Part shown: one piece after another, positions 25,489 to 33,353 of the stretch
Position numbering within the stretch: position 1 is the first letter of the stretch
Layout: each line of letters opens with the position of its first letter
DNA from: Oscillospiraceae bacterium
GTDB taxonomy: Bacteria > Bacillota_A > Clostridia > Oscillospirales > Oscillospiraceae
Length of the DNA: 44,821 nt
Direction: 5' to 3'
NCBI GenBank assembly: GCA_015067895.1
Contig: SVLP01000021.1
Location: 1-44,821 of the forward strand
The notes under the pieces: model-generated
Database searches by the model: none
Seen by the model: only the letters and a program-made list of their open reading frames with translations
Told to the model about the DNA's origin: nothing
Translations under genes and position numbers: made by a program

Positions 25489-25508
25489 ACAGTTAGAAAC
25501 CGTATTAC
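25469..25508 (+). promoter_or_regulatory. probable operator of the YtrA-type repressor
   Basis: AACCGTATTAC occurs twice as a direct repeat (25469-25479 and 25498-25508), one copy in the promoter spacer and one just after the -10. The first copy also forms an inverted repeat, GTATTA N6 TAATAC (25473-25490), that covers the -10. Both positions would block RNA polymerase when bound. Confidence 0.65.
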
Positions 25509-25542
25509 TCGACTAACACACTTTTGAAAGGGGTGAGCGTGC

Positions 25543-25923
25543 TTGATCTCCTTTGATTCCTTTGTCCTGGAGGACAACGTGCCGATCTACTTGCAGATCG
25601 TGGGCTACATCAAGCGGGGCATCGTGGCCGGAACCATTGAAGACGGCTCAGAGATGCCGTCCCGGCGGATGCTGTCTGCCCTGCTGGGTGTCAACCCCAA
25701 CACGGTACAGAAGAGCTACGCCATGCTGGAGGAGGAGGGTCTGATCCACTCCCGCTCCGGCGCGAAGAGCTGCGTGGTGGCCGATGCCGCCGCCATCCGG
25801 CGGCTCCGGGGAGAACTGCTGGGCCTGAGCCTGAAAACCGTCATCGACGCCATGAAGCAGATGGGCATGTCCCTGGAGGATGCCCAGTCCGCTCTGGCCG
25901 ACCATTGGGAGGTAGAACCATGA
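25543..25923 (+). CDS. YtrA-subfamily GntR transcriptional regulator
   Basis: A 126-residue regulator: winged helix-turn-helix of GntR type (about residues 10-78, with PIYLQIVGYIKRGI, EMPSRRMLSALLGVNPNTVQKSY and EEEGLIHSRSG) and a short C-terminal part of about 45 residues for dimerisation, which is the YtrA plan. YtrA proteins repress adjacent ABC transporter operons and respond to cell-envelope stress. TTG at 25543 has a GGGGTGAG ribosome site. Its stop overlaps the next start (ATGA at 25920-25923). Confidence 0.9.
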   Translation: MISFDSFVLEDNVPIYLQIVGYIKRGIVAGTIEDGSEMPSRRMLSALLGVNPNTVQKSYAMLEEEGLIHSRSGAKSCVVADAAAIRRLRGELLGLSLKTVIDAMKQMGMSLEDAQSALADHWEVEP

Positions 25924-26648
25924 AAAAAATCACATCCGCGGCACTGCTGGCCTTGAAGCTCACCTGGAAGACCGTCCTGGCCCTGTTCCTGTGCACTGCG
26001 GCTCTCCAGACCTTCTCCGTATACCGGTGGCTCATGCCCGGCGGTGTGCCCCTGCAGACCACCTTCGGCTTCGAGACCATGCTGTCCTCCGCCGTCGAAT
26101 TTTTCGGAAAATGGTGGTTCGTGCTGCTGCAGCTGTTTCTGTGCGTGAACGGAAGCAGCACCAGGCACAGCAAAACCATCTACACCATGAACCGCCTGGG
26201 TCTCAGCGAGAACCACATGACCCTGGTCTTCGGCGGCGTGTTCACCGGCTACTTTCTCCTCTTCTGGGCATTCCAGCTTCTTCTGATCTACGCCTTCTTC
26301 GTCTGGTATTCCCGGTTCTCCCTGGTCAGCTCCAACGCCTTCATGCTCGCCTGCTGGCGCAGCGAGTGGCTGCACACCCTGCTGCCCCTGGGCGAGTGGT
26401 GGGGCTACCTGCGGAATCTCGTCATCTGCCTGAGCCTCGGCTATAGTGCCGCCTTTGGCAGCCAGTGCGCCCGCCGGGGAAAATACGCCTTCGGGTACCT
26501 GCTTCCTCACTTTCTCCTGTGCTCCACGATGCTCAGCGGCCGCATCGGCAGCTTCGCCCAGAACATCGCCCTGACCGTCCTGCTGGCCGCCGTCACCGTG
26601 GGCAGCTGGTTCGCCCTGAAGGGAGGCCGTGAAAATGAAGATCTTTGA
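25920..26648 (+). CDS. polytopic membrane protein, probable ABC permease
   Basis: A 242-residue protein with about six hydrophobic segments and no clear family signature by eye. Position directly behind a YtrA-type regulator, coupled by ATGA, suggests it is a permease of the ABC-2 kind working with the ATPase at 30636. The HSKTIYTMNRLGLS segment is echoed by TMAIYTMRRLP in the next protein; the shared IYTMxRL block suggests the two are distant paralogues. Confidence 0.7.
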   Translation: MKKITSAALLALKLTWKTVLALFLCTAALQTFSVYRWLMPGGVPLQTTFGFETMLSSAVEFFGKWWFVLLQLFLCVNGSSTRHSKTIYTMNRLGLSENHMTLVFGGVFTGYFLLFWAFQLLLIYAFFVWYSRFSLVSSNAFMLACWRSEWLHTLLPLGEWWGYLRNLVICLSLGYSAAFGSQCARRGKYAFGYLLPHFLLCSTMLSGRIGSFAQNIALTVLLAAVTVGSWFALKGGRENEDL

Positions 26649-27123
26649 TCCCAAGCGGCATCTGCCCGTGGGCTGGGACTGGGAGGTCACCCGGAATTAC
26701 CTGATCTGGGGGCACATCCTCAGCGGTCTGAGCATCTTCAGCTTCATCGACCGCTATTACGATGCCCTTTCGAACCTCTACATCCACATTCAACAGCTGG
26801 ACGGCACCCTCGTCCGCCAGCTGGATCCCACCCGCACCATCGCCCCCTTCCGGGAGCTGATGGCAGGCCTGCCCTATCTGGGTCTGGGCTGCTTCCTGCT
26901 GGTCATGGCCGCCCAGATCCGGCGGTACTACAGCTATCACAGCCGGGACACCATGGCCATCTACACCATGCGCCGCCTTCCGGACAAATGGGAGCTTCAC
27001 CGCCGCTGCTGGACGCAGCCCCTGCTGTCCTCCGCCGCAGAGCTCCTCATCTTCGCAGTGCTCACCGCCCTGTGCTGGCTCCTGTGGCGTTTCGCAACAC
27101 CGGCGGTTTGTCTGCCCATGTGA
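26635..27123 (+). CDS. membrane protein, second probable permease subunit
   Basis: A 162-residue protein with hydrophobic segments at about residues 22-42, 80-95 and 135-155. It carries the block MAIYTMRRLPDKWELH, related to the IYTMNRLGLSENH block of the preceding protein. GGGAGG lies 8 bases before ATG 26635; a GTG two codons upstream is less likely. It overlaps the previous gene by 14 bases. Function is inferred from context only. Confidence 0.65.
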   Translation: MKIFDPKRHLPVGWDWEVTRNYLIWGHILSGLSIFSFIDRYYDALSNLYIHIQQLDGTLVRQLDPTRTIAPFRELMAGLPYLGLGCFLLVMAAQIRRYYSYHSRDTMAIYTMRRLPDKWELHRRCWTQPLLSSAAELLIFAVLTALCWLLWRFATPAVCLPM

Positions 27124-27152
27124 CCCCACCCCTTCCGAAAGGAGGATGCCCC

Positions 27153-28007
27153 ATGAAAAAGCTTCTCCCCCTGCTCCTGTCCCTCCTGCTCCTGACCGGC
27201 TGCGCCGCCACCTACGACGGCCCCACCGCCGCCAAGTCCGTCCTCACCCGCGTGGAGACCACCTATTATGACCCCCACGGCGAATCCACCCATTCCCGCA
27301 CGGACTACACCTACGACATCCACGGCAATCAGGCCCAGATCCTGGACTACAGCGGCGACGAGCCGTACCTGAAAACCGTCCTGAACCATGACGCGTCCGG
27401 AAACGTGACCCGCCAGCGGCAGTACGAACTGTCCGGCTGGTTCCCCAAAAAGCTATCGGATACCCGCTGCACCTATGACGATCAGGGTCGGATGACCTCC
27501 TCCCGCCACCGCAGCGGCTTCCATTGGGACGACACCACCATCACCTACGACGATAACGCGCGCACCCGCACCACCTCCGTCAGCGGCCACACCACCGTCG
27601 AATACCTGGACGAAAACGGCTGGGTCATCCGCAGCGAAGCCACCTCCGCCGAAGGTCAGGTGATCCTGGAGGAATACGACCGCCGCCCGGACGGCCTGAT
27701 CGAAGTCACCCGAAGCTACCGGGACGGTGCGCTGTACAGTGTCACCGAACGCACCTACGACGATCAGGGCCGCCCCCTGACCTGGACGACCACCGAGGAC
27801 GGCGCGACCACACTCCTCTACCGCTGGGAATACGGTGAAAATTACGAGAAGCAGTTCTTCTCCGACGGCAGCTACACCACCACCGACTTCAATGAAGACG
27901 GCACTCCCCGCGCCCGCCAGAAGGTCTCCGCCGACGACACCGTCCTGGAGCTTACCCTCTACCGCTACACCGAGATCCAAGTCCCCGCAAAGGAGGAATC
28001 GCCATGA
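27153..28007 (+). CDS. YD-repeat lipoprotein 1 of 4
   Basis: A 284-residue lipoprotein: signal peptide with lipobox LLTGC, then YDGPTAAK directly after the lipidated Cys. The mature protein is made of short Tyr-Asp repeats (TYDIHGN, TYDDQGR, TYDDNAR, EYLDENGW, TYDDQGRPLTW), like the YD/RHS repeats that form beta sheets in Rhs and teneurin proteins. The C-terminus is YRYTEIQVPAKEESP. AAGGAGG precedes the ATG. First of four tandem paralogues between two membrane proteins and an ABC ATPase. Ligand and role are unknown. Confidence 0.85.
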   Translation: MKKLLPLLLSLLLLTGCAATYDGPTAAKSVLTRVETTYYDPHGESTHSRTDYTYDIHGNQAQILDYSGDEPYLKTVLNHDASGNVTRQRQYELSGWFPKKLSDTRCTYDDQGRMTSSRHRSGFHWDDTTITYDDNARTRTTSVSGHTTVEYLDENGWVIRSEATSAEGQVILEEYDRRPDGLIEVTRSYRDGALYSVTERTYDDQGRPLTWTTTEDGATTLLYRWEYGENYEKQFFSDGSYTTTDFNEDGTPRARQKVSADDTVLELTLYRYTEIQVPAKEESP

Positions 28008-28858
28008 AGAAGCTGCTCCCCCTGCTCCTGACGCTCCTGCTGCTGACCGGCTGCGCAGAACGCTACGACGGCCCCACAGAAGCAAAAACCGTCCGCTCCG
28101 GCGAGACACACTGCGGTTACAATTCCGACGGCTCCGTCTCCTACTCCACCCGGACGGAATACGCCTACGACACCTACGGCAACCGGGTGCAATATCTGGA
28201 GTTCACCAACGATAAGCTCACCGGCAAATTCCGCATCGAATACGATGAAGCGGGAAATGTGCGCAAGGAGACCCACTACAGCCGCCCCCTCTGGCTTCCC
28301 GACTACAGCTGGGAATACACTTACGATGCCCAGGGACGCAAGACCTCCGAGACCCACCGGGACGGTTTCGAAGTCTACACCACCACCTACACCTACGACG
28401 ATGCCGCCCGCACCCAGACCACCACTTATTCCGACGGCTCCCATTACAAGGTCTGGCTGGACGAAGCCGGCAACGCCACCCGCTCCGAGCGCACCATCGC
28501 CGGTCAGGACGCGATCCTGACCCAGTGGGAACGATCCGATGACGGAAGAACGATGACCACCCAGTCCTACCGGAACGGTCAGCTGATCTCCTCCGACGAA
28601 TACACCTACGACGATCAGGGCCGGATGCTGACCTGGTGCGTGACCGAAGACGGGGTCACTACCGTCAACTACGGCTATGAATACGGCGAAACCTACGAGA
28701 AATGCACCTACGATTTCGGCAGCTATGCCATCACGAATTTCGCCCCCGACGGCACCGCCATCGACCGTCTCCACTACAGTGCCGACGGCACCCTGGAAAG
28801 CCGCACCGTCTACCACTACACCGAGATCCAGGTTCCCGCAAAGGAGGGATCCCCATGA
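28004..28858 (+). CDS. YD-repeat lipoprotein 2 of 4
   Basis: A 284-residue paralogue of the preceding protein, of the same length. Lipobox LLTGC, then YDGPTEAK. Repeats include AYDTYGN, EYDEAGN, TYDAQGRKTSE, TYDDAAR and TYDDQGRMLTW. The C-terminus YHYTEIQVPAKEGSP is nearly identical to that of copy 1. The start overlaps the stop of copy 1 (ATGA), and the ribosome site AAGGAGG is formed by the codons for the Ala-Lys-Glu of copy 1. Confidence 0.85.
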   Translation: MKKLLPLLLTLLLLTGCAERYDGPTEAKTVRSGETHCGYNSDGSVSYSTRTEYAYDTYGNRVQYLEFTNDKLTGKFRIEYDEAGNVRKETHYSRPLWLPDYSWEYTYDAQGRKTSETHRDGFEVYTTTYTYDDAARTQTTTYSDGSHYKVWLDEAGNATRSERTIAGQDAILTQWERSDDGRTMTTQSYRNGQLISSDEYTYDDQGRMLTWCVTEDGVTTVNYGYEYGETYEKCTYDFGSYAITNFAPDGTAIDRLHYSADGTLESRTVYHYTEIQVPAKEGSP

Positions 28859-29769
28859 AAAAGCTCATTTGCCTTCTCCTCTGCGCCCTCCTCCTGACCT
28901 CCTGCGTCCAAAGCTACGACGGCCCCACCGAGACAGTCCGTGTCCTCAGCGAGACCGCCACGACCCACTATTTCCGCGATTTCGGCACGGAGTCCTTCAC
29001 CCAGCGCACCGTCTACGCCTACGACATCTACGGCAACGCGGCCCAGGAGCTCAGCTACACCAATGACGAAGTGACCCACAAAACCACCCGAACCTACGAC
29101 CCCGCCGGAAATCTGCTGGACGAGCGGCTGTATTCCAGGGACGGCTGGTTCTGGAAGCGATCCTACCGCATCGAATCTGAGTACGATGACCGGAGCCTCC
29201 TCACCTCCCGCACCGTGCACTCCAGCAGAACGTACACTTATACCTACACCTACGACGAGCTTGGCCGCCCCCTGACCGAGGATCTGGACGGCTCCATCCG
29301 GGTCTGCGTTTACGATGACCAGGGCTACACGGAGACCCTCACCCACGACACCGGCGACATCGTCGTCAGCCGCTACGACGCGGACGGCTTCCTGCTCCGG
29401 AAGGAGCACACCGGAGCCGACGGGACGCACTGGCTCCAGGAATACACCCGCCGCTCCGACGGCCAGGTCGAGACCGCCCGCACCTACGAAAACGGCGTCC
29501 TGACCGCCTCCGAGGCATACACCTACGACGACCAGGGCCGCCCCACCCGCCACACCGTGGAGGGCCAATCCCCCTCCGTCACCCGCTGGGAATACGGCGA
29601 GCAACAGCGGACGATATACCAGCCCGACGGCACCTACACGGTAACGGGCTATGACGAGGACGGAAGCCCCCTCTTCGAAGACCTCTACCACGAAAACGGC
29701 GAGCTGTGGCACCACACCGTCTACACCTACCGGGACATCCAAGTCCCCGCAAAGGAGGAAACGCCATGA
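28855..29769 (+). CDS. YD-repeat lipoprotein 3 of 4
   Basis: A 304-residue paralogue, about 20 residues longer than copies 1 and 2. Lipobox LLTSC, then YDGPTETV after two residues. YD-type units include AYDIYGN, TYDPAGN, EYDDRSL, TYDELGRPLTE and TYDDQGRPTRH. It ends YTYRDIQVPAKEETP. Start overlaps the stop of copy 2 (ATGA); AAGGAGG is again inside the last codons of the upstream copy. Confidence 0.85.
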   Translation: MKKLICLLLCALLLTSCVQSYDGPTETVRVLSETATTHYFRDFGTESFTQRTVYAYDIYGNAAQELSYTNDEVTHKTTRTYDPAGNLLDERLYSRDGWFWKRSYRIESEYDDRSLLTSRTVHSSRTYTYTYTYDELGRPLTEDLDGSIRVCVYDDQGYTETLTHDTGDIVVSRYDADGFLLRKEHTGADGTHWLQEYTRRSDGQVETARTYENGVLTASEAYTYDDQGRPTRHTVEGQSPSVTRWEYGEQQRTIYQPDGTYTVTGYDEDGSPLFEDLYHENGELWHHTVYTYRDIQVPAKEETP

Positions 29770-30632
29770 AAAAGCTGCTGATTCTCACCCTCTGTATTCT
29801 CCTCCTGACCTCCTGCGCCGCCACCTACGACGGCCCCACCGAGGCAGTCCCCGTGCTGACGGAGCATCATGTCCGCCACATCTCTCCCTTCACCGACAAC
29901 ACCATGGAGAGCCGCTACACCTTCGCCTACGATATTTACGGCAACTGTGTCCAGACCATGGAATACGACGACGGCGAGCTGGTCTCCGTCACCAAAACGC
30001 GCTATGACGACCGGGGCAACATGATCTCCGAGACCCGCTGGGATCACTCCGGCTGGATCCCCCATATCGAACGCCGGATCAAGCGCACCTACGACGAGCA
30101 AAACCGGGAGCTGACCTACACCAGCTACGATATGTGGGGCCGGAAAACGAGCGAGAGCACCAACACCTACGATGACGAAGCCCACACCACCACCTACGAA
30201 AACAGCTACGGCGATCAGGTCATCTACTACTACGACGAAAACGGTCTCCTGCTCCACGACATCAGCACCGGTGCCGCCGGCACCATCGAGACCGTCTACA
30301 CCTACGATGCCCACGGCAACCGCACCGGCTGGACTTCCACCCTGAACGGCGAGCCCCAGTTTCGCATGGAATCGGGCTACGATGACCAAAACCGCCAGAT
30401 CTGGTTCAAGCACTACGACGAAAAGGGCATCCAGATTGCTTACACCACCTACACCTACGACGACGATGCCCACACCACGACCATCAAGAGCGAGGACGGC
30501 AGCATCCGCATCGAATACTACCACGAGGACGGCCGCCGCCACCTCATCGAGGATTACAACGAGCGCGGCGACCTAGCCATGTATCAGCAGTACTACTATC
30601 AGGACATCCGCGTCCCCCAAAAGGAGGAATGA
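29766..30632 (+). CDS. YD-repeat lipoprotein 4 of 4
   Basis: A 288-residue paralogue. Lipobox LLTSC, then YDGPTEAV. Repeats include AYDIYGN, RYDDRGN, TYDEQNREL, YYDENGL, TYDAHGNRTGW, GYDDQNRQ and TYDDDAH, more numerous and more regular than in the other copies. The C-terminus QDIRVPQKEE lacks the final two residues of the others, so it does not overlap the next gene but still carries AAGGAGG for it. Likely the youngest or most diverged unit of the duplication. Confidence 0.85.
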   Translation: MKKLLILTLCILLLTSCAATYDGPTEAVPVLTEHHVRHISPFTDNTMESRYTFAYDIYGNCVQTMEYDDGELVSVTKTRYDDRGNMISETRWDHSGWIPHIERRIKRTYDEQNRELTYTSYDMWGRKTSESTNTYDDEAHTTTYENSYGDQVIYYYDENGLLLHDISTGAAGTIETVYTYDAHGNRTGWTSTLNGEPQFRMESGYDDQNRQIWFKHYDEKGIQIAYTTYTYDDDAHTTTIKSEDGSIRIEYYHEDGRRHLIEDYNERGDLAMYQQYYYQDIRVPQKEE

Positions 30633-30635
30633 ACC

Positions 30636-31373
30636 ATGCTGGAGCTAATGAACATCAAAAAAGTCTACACCGGCGGCAAGGTCGCTGTGGATAATGTATC
30701 CCTGACGCTGGAGCCGGGGCAGATCGTGGGTCTGTTCGGCGAAAACGGCGCGGGCAAGACCACGCTGATGAAGTGCATCCTGGGGCTTCTGAAGCACGAG
30801 GGCACCGTCAAGCTGGACGGCGAGCCCATCACCCACAAAAACATCACCCGCCTCAGCTTCGCCACCAACGAGCATTCCTTCTTCCCCACCCTCACCGCCT
30901 GGGCCCACCGGGAATTCTATCAGGAGCATTTTGAGCGGTTCAATCCCCGCCGCTTCGACGCGCTGATGGACTTCTTCGAGCTGCCGAAAAGCAAAGCGGT
31001 GGGCAAATTCTCCACCGGCCAGAAAAACCAGTTCGAGGTGATCCTGGCCGTCAGCCAGGGCGCGGACTACATTCTCATGGATGAGCCCTTCGCGGGCAAC
31101 GACGTCTTCAACCGGGAGGACTTCTACAAAGTCTTGCTCGGCATCCTGGAACCCAATGAGACCATCCTCCTGTCCACCCACCTGCTGGAGGAAGTGGAGC
31201 CCATCATCAGCCGGGCGGTGCTCATGCACCGTGGACAGATCATCGGAGACACCACCATGGAAGAGCTGGAGGAGCGGGGCATGAGCCTGATGCAGTACGT
31301 CAAGCAGTCCTACAATTACCGCAGCGACCGGGTGGGCAAGGCACTCCGGGAGCTGACCGGGGAGGAGGGATGA
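30636..31373 (+). CDS. ABC transporter ATP-binding protein (YtrB-like)
   Basis: A 245-residue ATPase. Walker A is GENGAGKTT (residues 35-43), Walker B YILMDEPF (145-152) and the H-loop His182 in LLSTHLLEE. The signature motif is FSTGQKNQF (125-133) in place of the usual LSGGQ. It has no membrane part and should energise the membrane proteins at 25920 and 26635. It begins 3 bases after lipoprotein 4. By analogy with YtrB it may work in envelope-stress response rather than in bulk nutrient import. Confidence 0.92.
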   Translation: MLELMNIKKVYTGGKVAVDNVSLTLEPGQIVGLFGENGAGKTTLMKCILGLLKHEGTVKLDGEPITHKNITRLSFATNEHSFFPTLTAWAHREFYQEHFERFNPRRFDALMDFFELPKSKAVGKFSTGQKNQFEVILAVSQGADYILMDEPFAGNDVFNREDFYKVLLGILEPNETILLSTHLLEEVEPIISRAVLMHRGQIIGDTTMEELEERGMSLMQYVKQSYNYRSDRVGKALRELTGEEG

Positions 31374-31376
31374 GGT

Positions 31377-32777
31377 ATGCGCAAGGTCTTGATCTTCGCG
31401 CTGACCGTTCTGATCGCCATAGGCGGCCTCTGCTTCGCCCACGCCGCCGTAACGGACAGCCAGGACGAGCTTCTGATCTACCCCACCCTGGAGATCGGCG
31501 ACCGCACCCTGCTTGACGGCAGGACTGCCTCCATGACCTTCTTCTGCGGCGACTACCTCAGCTGGCACACGGACTACACCTTCGGCGGCGAGACGGAGAC
31601 CGCGTTCGTCTACGACCGCAAGGGTGCCCCCGCGCCCTCCGGCTACGCCCGCAGCCGCATGGAGGTCTGGTTCTCCGGCGGCTTCGGCGCCTCCACCAGC
31701 GGCAATTTCCCCCTGAGCAACACCGATTACAGTGCCCTCTTCCGGGCCGTGGCCGTTGCCGCCCCCGACGGCGGCAGCAAGACCATGAATGTGAACCTGT
31801 CGGATTATGTAAACTACTACATGCCCGATTTCGAGGTCTCCTATGAGGATGCCGCCCGCCAGTGCCATATCTCCGCCAGCCTGCACAATCTGGTCACCGG
31901 CGACGTCTGGCACGAGGACGAGGGCAATTACCACGAATTCATGGAGCACTTCCGCTTCCCCGTCCAGCCGAACCACATCGTCTCCGTCACCGTGGACAAG
32001 AACGGCGCGGGCCGCATCAACGGCCTGCACATGACCCCGGAAAACGGCCCCGACCTCCACTTCATCAGCGAGGTCAATGCCGACGGCATCTGGTTCGTCC
32101 CCGTCTTCCGGGACGAAAGCGGCACTCCCCTGCCCTACGAATCCCCCCAGGGCCACGGCATCTATTTCCTCCCCTGGAAGAAAACCGGCACCATCCGCTA
32201 TGCCTCGGGCGACAAGGACACCGTCGTCCCCGACCTGGAGCAGGCGAAGCTGCTCTTCCCCCTGGACGAGACCCTCGCCATCGAGCATATGCAGATCGAC
32301 CCGGAGTCTGGCGAGGCCTGGATGCTGACTCTTGAAAACGACCGCTACATCCTCACCGCCTACGACCTGACCGCAGGCGAAGTGCTCACCCGCCTGGAAG
32401 TCCTGCCCCACGACCCCGAAGCCGATTCCAACCGGGGACACTTCGAGCGGGACGGCGATTACCTCCTCATCACCGCCCAGGAGCGCGTCGCCCTGGTGGA
32501 TGCCGCCAGCCGCCAGCTCCTCCTCACCGCCCCCGACACCGGCCAGAACCGCAAGGCCATCAGCTTCAAGCCCGCCGACGGCGACCTCCTCTACGACGGC
32601 GAGCACCTGATCCTCATCGACACCATGCTCTACCAGGAGGGCACCTTCTGGACGGCCATCTTCCGCCAGGGAGAGCTTACCTACTACGGTGAATACGACT
32701 GCTCGATCATGCGCGGCAACGACGACTGGTACTACAGCTACATCGGCGTGGAACGGGATCCCATCACCCTGAAATAA
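31377..32777 (+). CDS. exported protein of unknown function, end of the YtrA operon
   Basis: A 466-residue protein with an N-terminal signal peptide or anchor (MRKVLIFALTVLIAIGGLCFAHA). No lipobox is seen. The body is beta-rich with no family recognised; the C-terminal half has segments such as LEHMQID-like and TLENDRYILTAYDL, which suggests a WD/propeller-like fold. It begins 3 bases after the ATPase and ends the operon; the region behind it is a structured repeat that may serve as terminator. Possibly an accessory sensor or substrate-binding part of the ABC system. Confidence 0.75.
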   Translation: MRKVLIFALTVLIAIGGLCFAHAAVTDSQDELLIYPTLEIGDRTLLDGRTASMTFFCGDYLSWHTDYTFGGETETAFVYDRKGAPAPSGYARSRMEVWFSGGFGASTSGNFPLSNTDYSALFRAVAVAAPDGGSKTMNVNLSDYVNYYMPDFEVSYEDAARQCHISASLHNLVTGDVWHEDEGNYHEFMEHFRFPVQPNHIVSVTVDKNGAGRINGLHMTPENGPDLHFISEVNADGIWFVPVFRDESGTPLPYESPQGHGIYFLPWKKTGTIRYASGDKDTVVPDLEQAKLLFPLDETLAIEHMQIDPESGEAWMLTLENDRYILTAYDLTAGEVLTRLEVLPHDPEADSNRGHFERDGDYLLITAQERVALVDAASRQLLLTAPDTGQNRKAISFKPADGDLLYDGEHLILIDTMLYQEGTFWTAIFRQGELTYYGEYDCSIMRGNDDWYYSYIGVERDPITLK

Positions 32778-32780
32778 AAA

Positions 32781-32913
32781 AGCCTCCCCTGCGCGGCAAA
32801 GCCGCGTGGGGGAGGTGGCCCGCGCCAGCGGGTCGGAGGGGGCCATGTGTTGGTAGCCCCCTCAGTCGCTGCGCAACAGCTCCCCCATCCCTTACGGGAC
32901 AGGGGAGCCTTTC
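32781..32913 (+). repeat. short relative of the structured dispersed repeat (copy C2)
   Basis: CTCCCCTG at the left pairs with CAGGGGAG at the right. Inside are GGGGGAGGTGGCCCGC, GCGGGTCGGAGGGGG, a short core, then AGCCCCCTCAGTCGCTGCG and CAGCTCCCCC. The blocks GGTGGCCCGC and GCGGGTCGGA are identical to those of copy B (17995-18259), and the CAGTC..CAGCT side corresponds to its right half. It lies between convergent genes and may end both transcripts. Confidence 0.7.
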
Positions 32914-32924
32914 ATATTCTCACA

Positions 32925-33353
32925 TTAACTGACGGGATTGATCTCCACATGGTACTCCACGGTACCCATGGCGGTATCCTCGATCTCGATCTGATAGTGG
33001 ATGTCCACGGTGCCGCCCTTCTCGTCCACCGCGCTGTGCACCCTGGTGGCCTTGACGGCGATCATCAGCGCGCCGATGTCGATCTGATACAGGGACTCAT
33101 GGCGGCGGCCCTCCATGAAGATCATCTGATTCTGGAGCTTGCCGGTGCGCCTCAGCACCACGCCCCTGGGTCCAACGCGGAAGGCGGTGGTGGTGCCCGC
33201 CAGGCCGGTCAGGTCGCTCTCCTCATAGCTGACCTCCCAGACCTCCTTCTGCTTCTCCAGGGTGCCCTCGGTGGTCAGCTCGATCACCTCCGGCTCTGCG
33301 TCCTGATAATTCTGAACGCCCCGGATGTGCAGCATCACAGGGATCTTGCTCAT
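32925..33353 (-). CDS. DUF1934 family protein (YwiB-like)
   Basis: A 142-residue cytosolic protein with a predicted small beta-barrel (calycin-like) fold. RGVQNYQDAEPEVIELTTEG near the N-terminus and GPRGVVLRRTG in the middle match DUF1934. The function is unknown. The start overlaps the stop of ddl (ATGA at 33350-33353), so the two are translationally coupled. Confidence 0.85.
   Translation of the reverse strand: MSKIPVMLHIRGVQNYQDAEPEVIELTTEGTLEKQKEVWEVSYEESDLTGLAGTTTAFRVGPRGVVLRRTGKLQNQMIFMEGRRHESLYQIDIGALMIAVKATRVHSAVDEKGGTVDIHYQIEIEDTAMGTVEYHVEINPVS

Noticed and set aside
28004..30632. lipoprotein genes as one gene broken by frameshifts
   Set aside because: Each copy has its own signal peptide, lipobox, ribosome site and conserved end; the overlaps are regular ATGA junctions.
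30645..32846. 733-codon minus-strand open frame
   Set aside because: Antisense to the ABC ATPase and the exported protein, which have clear motifs and ribosome sites.
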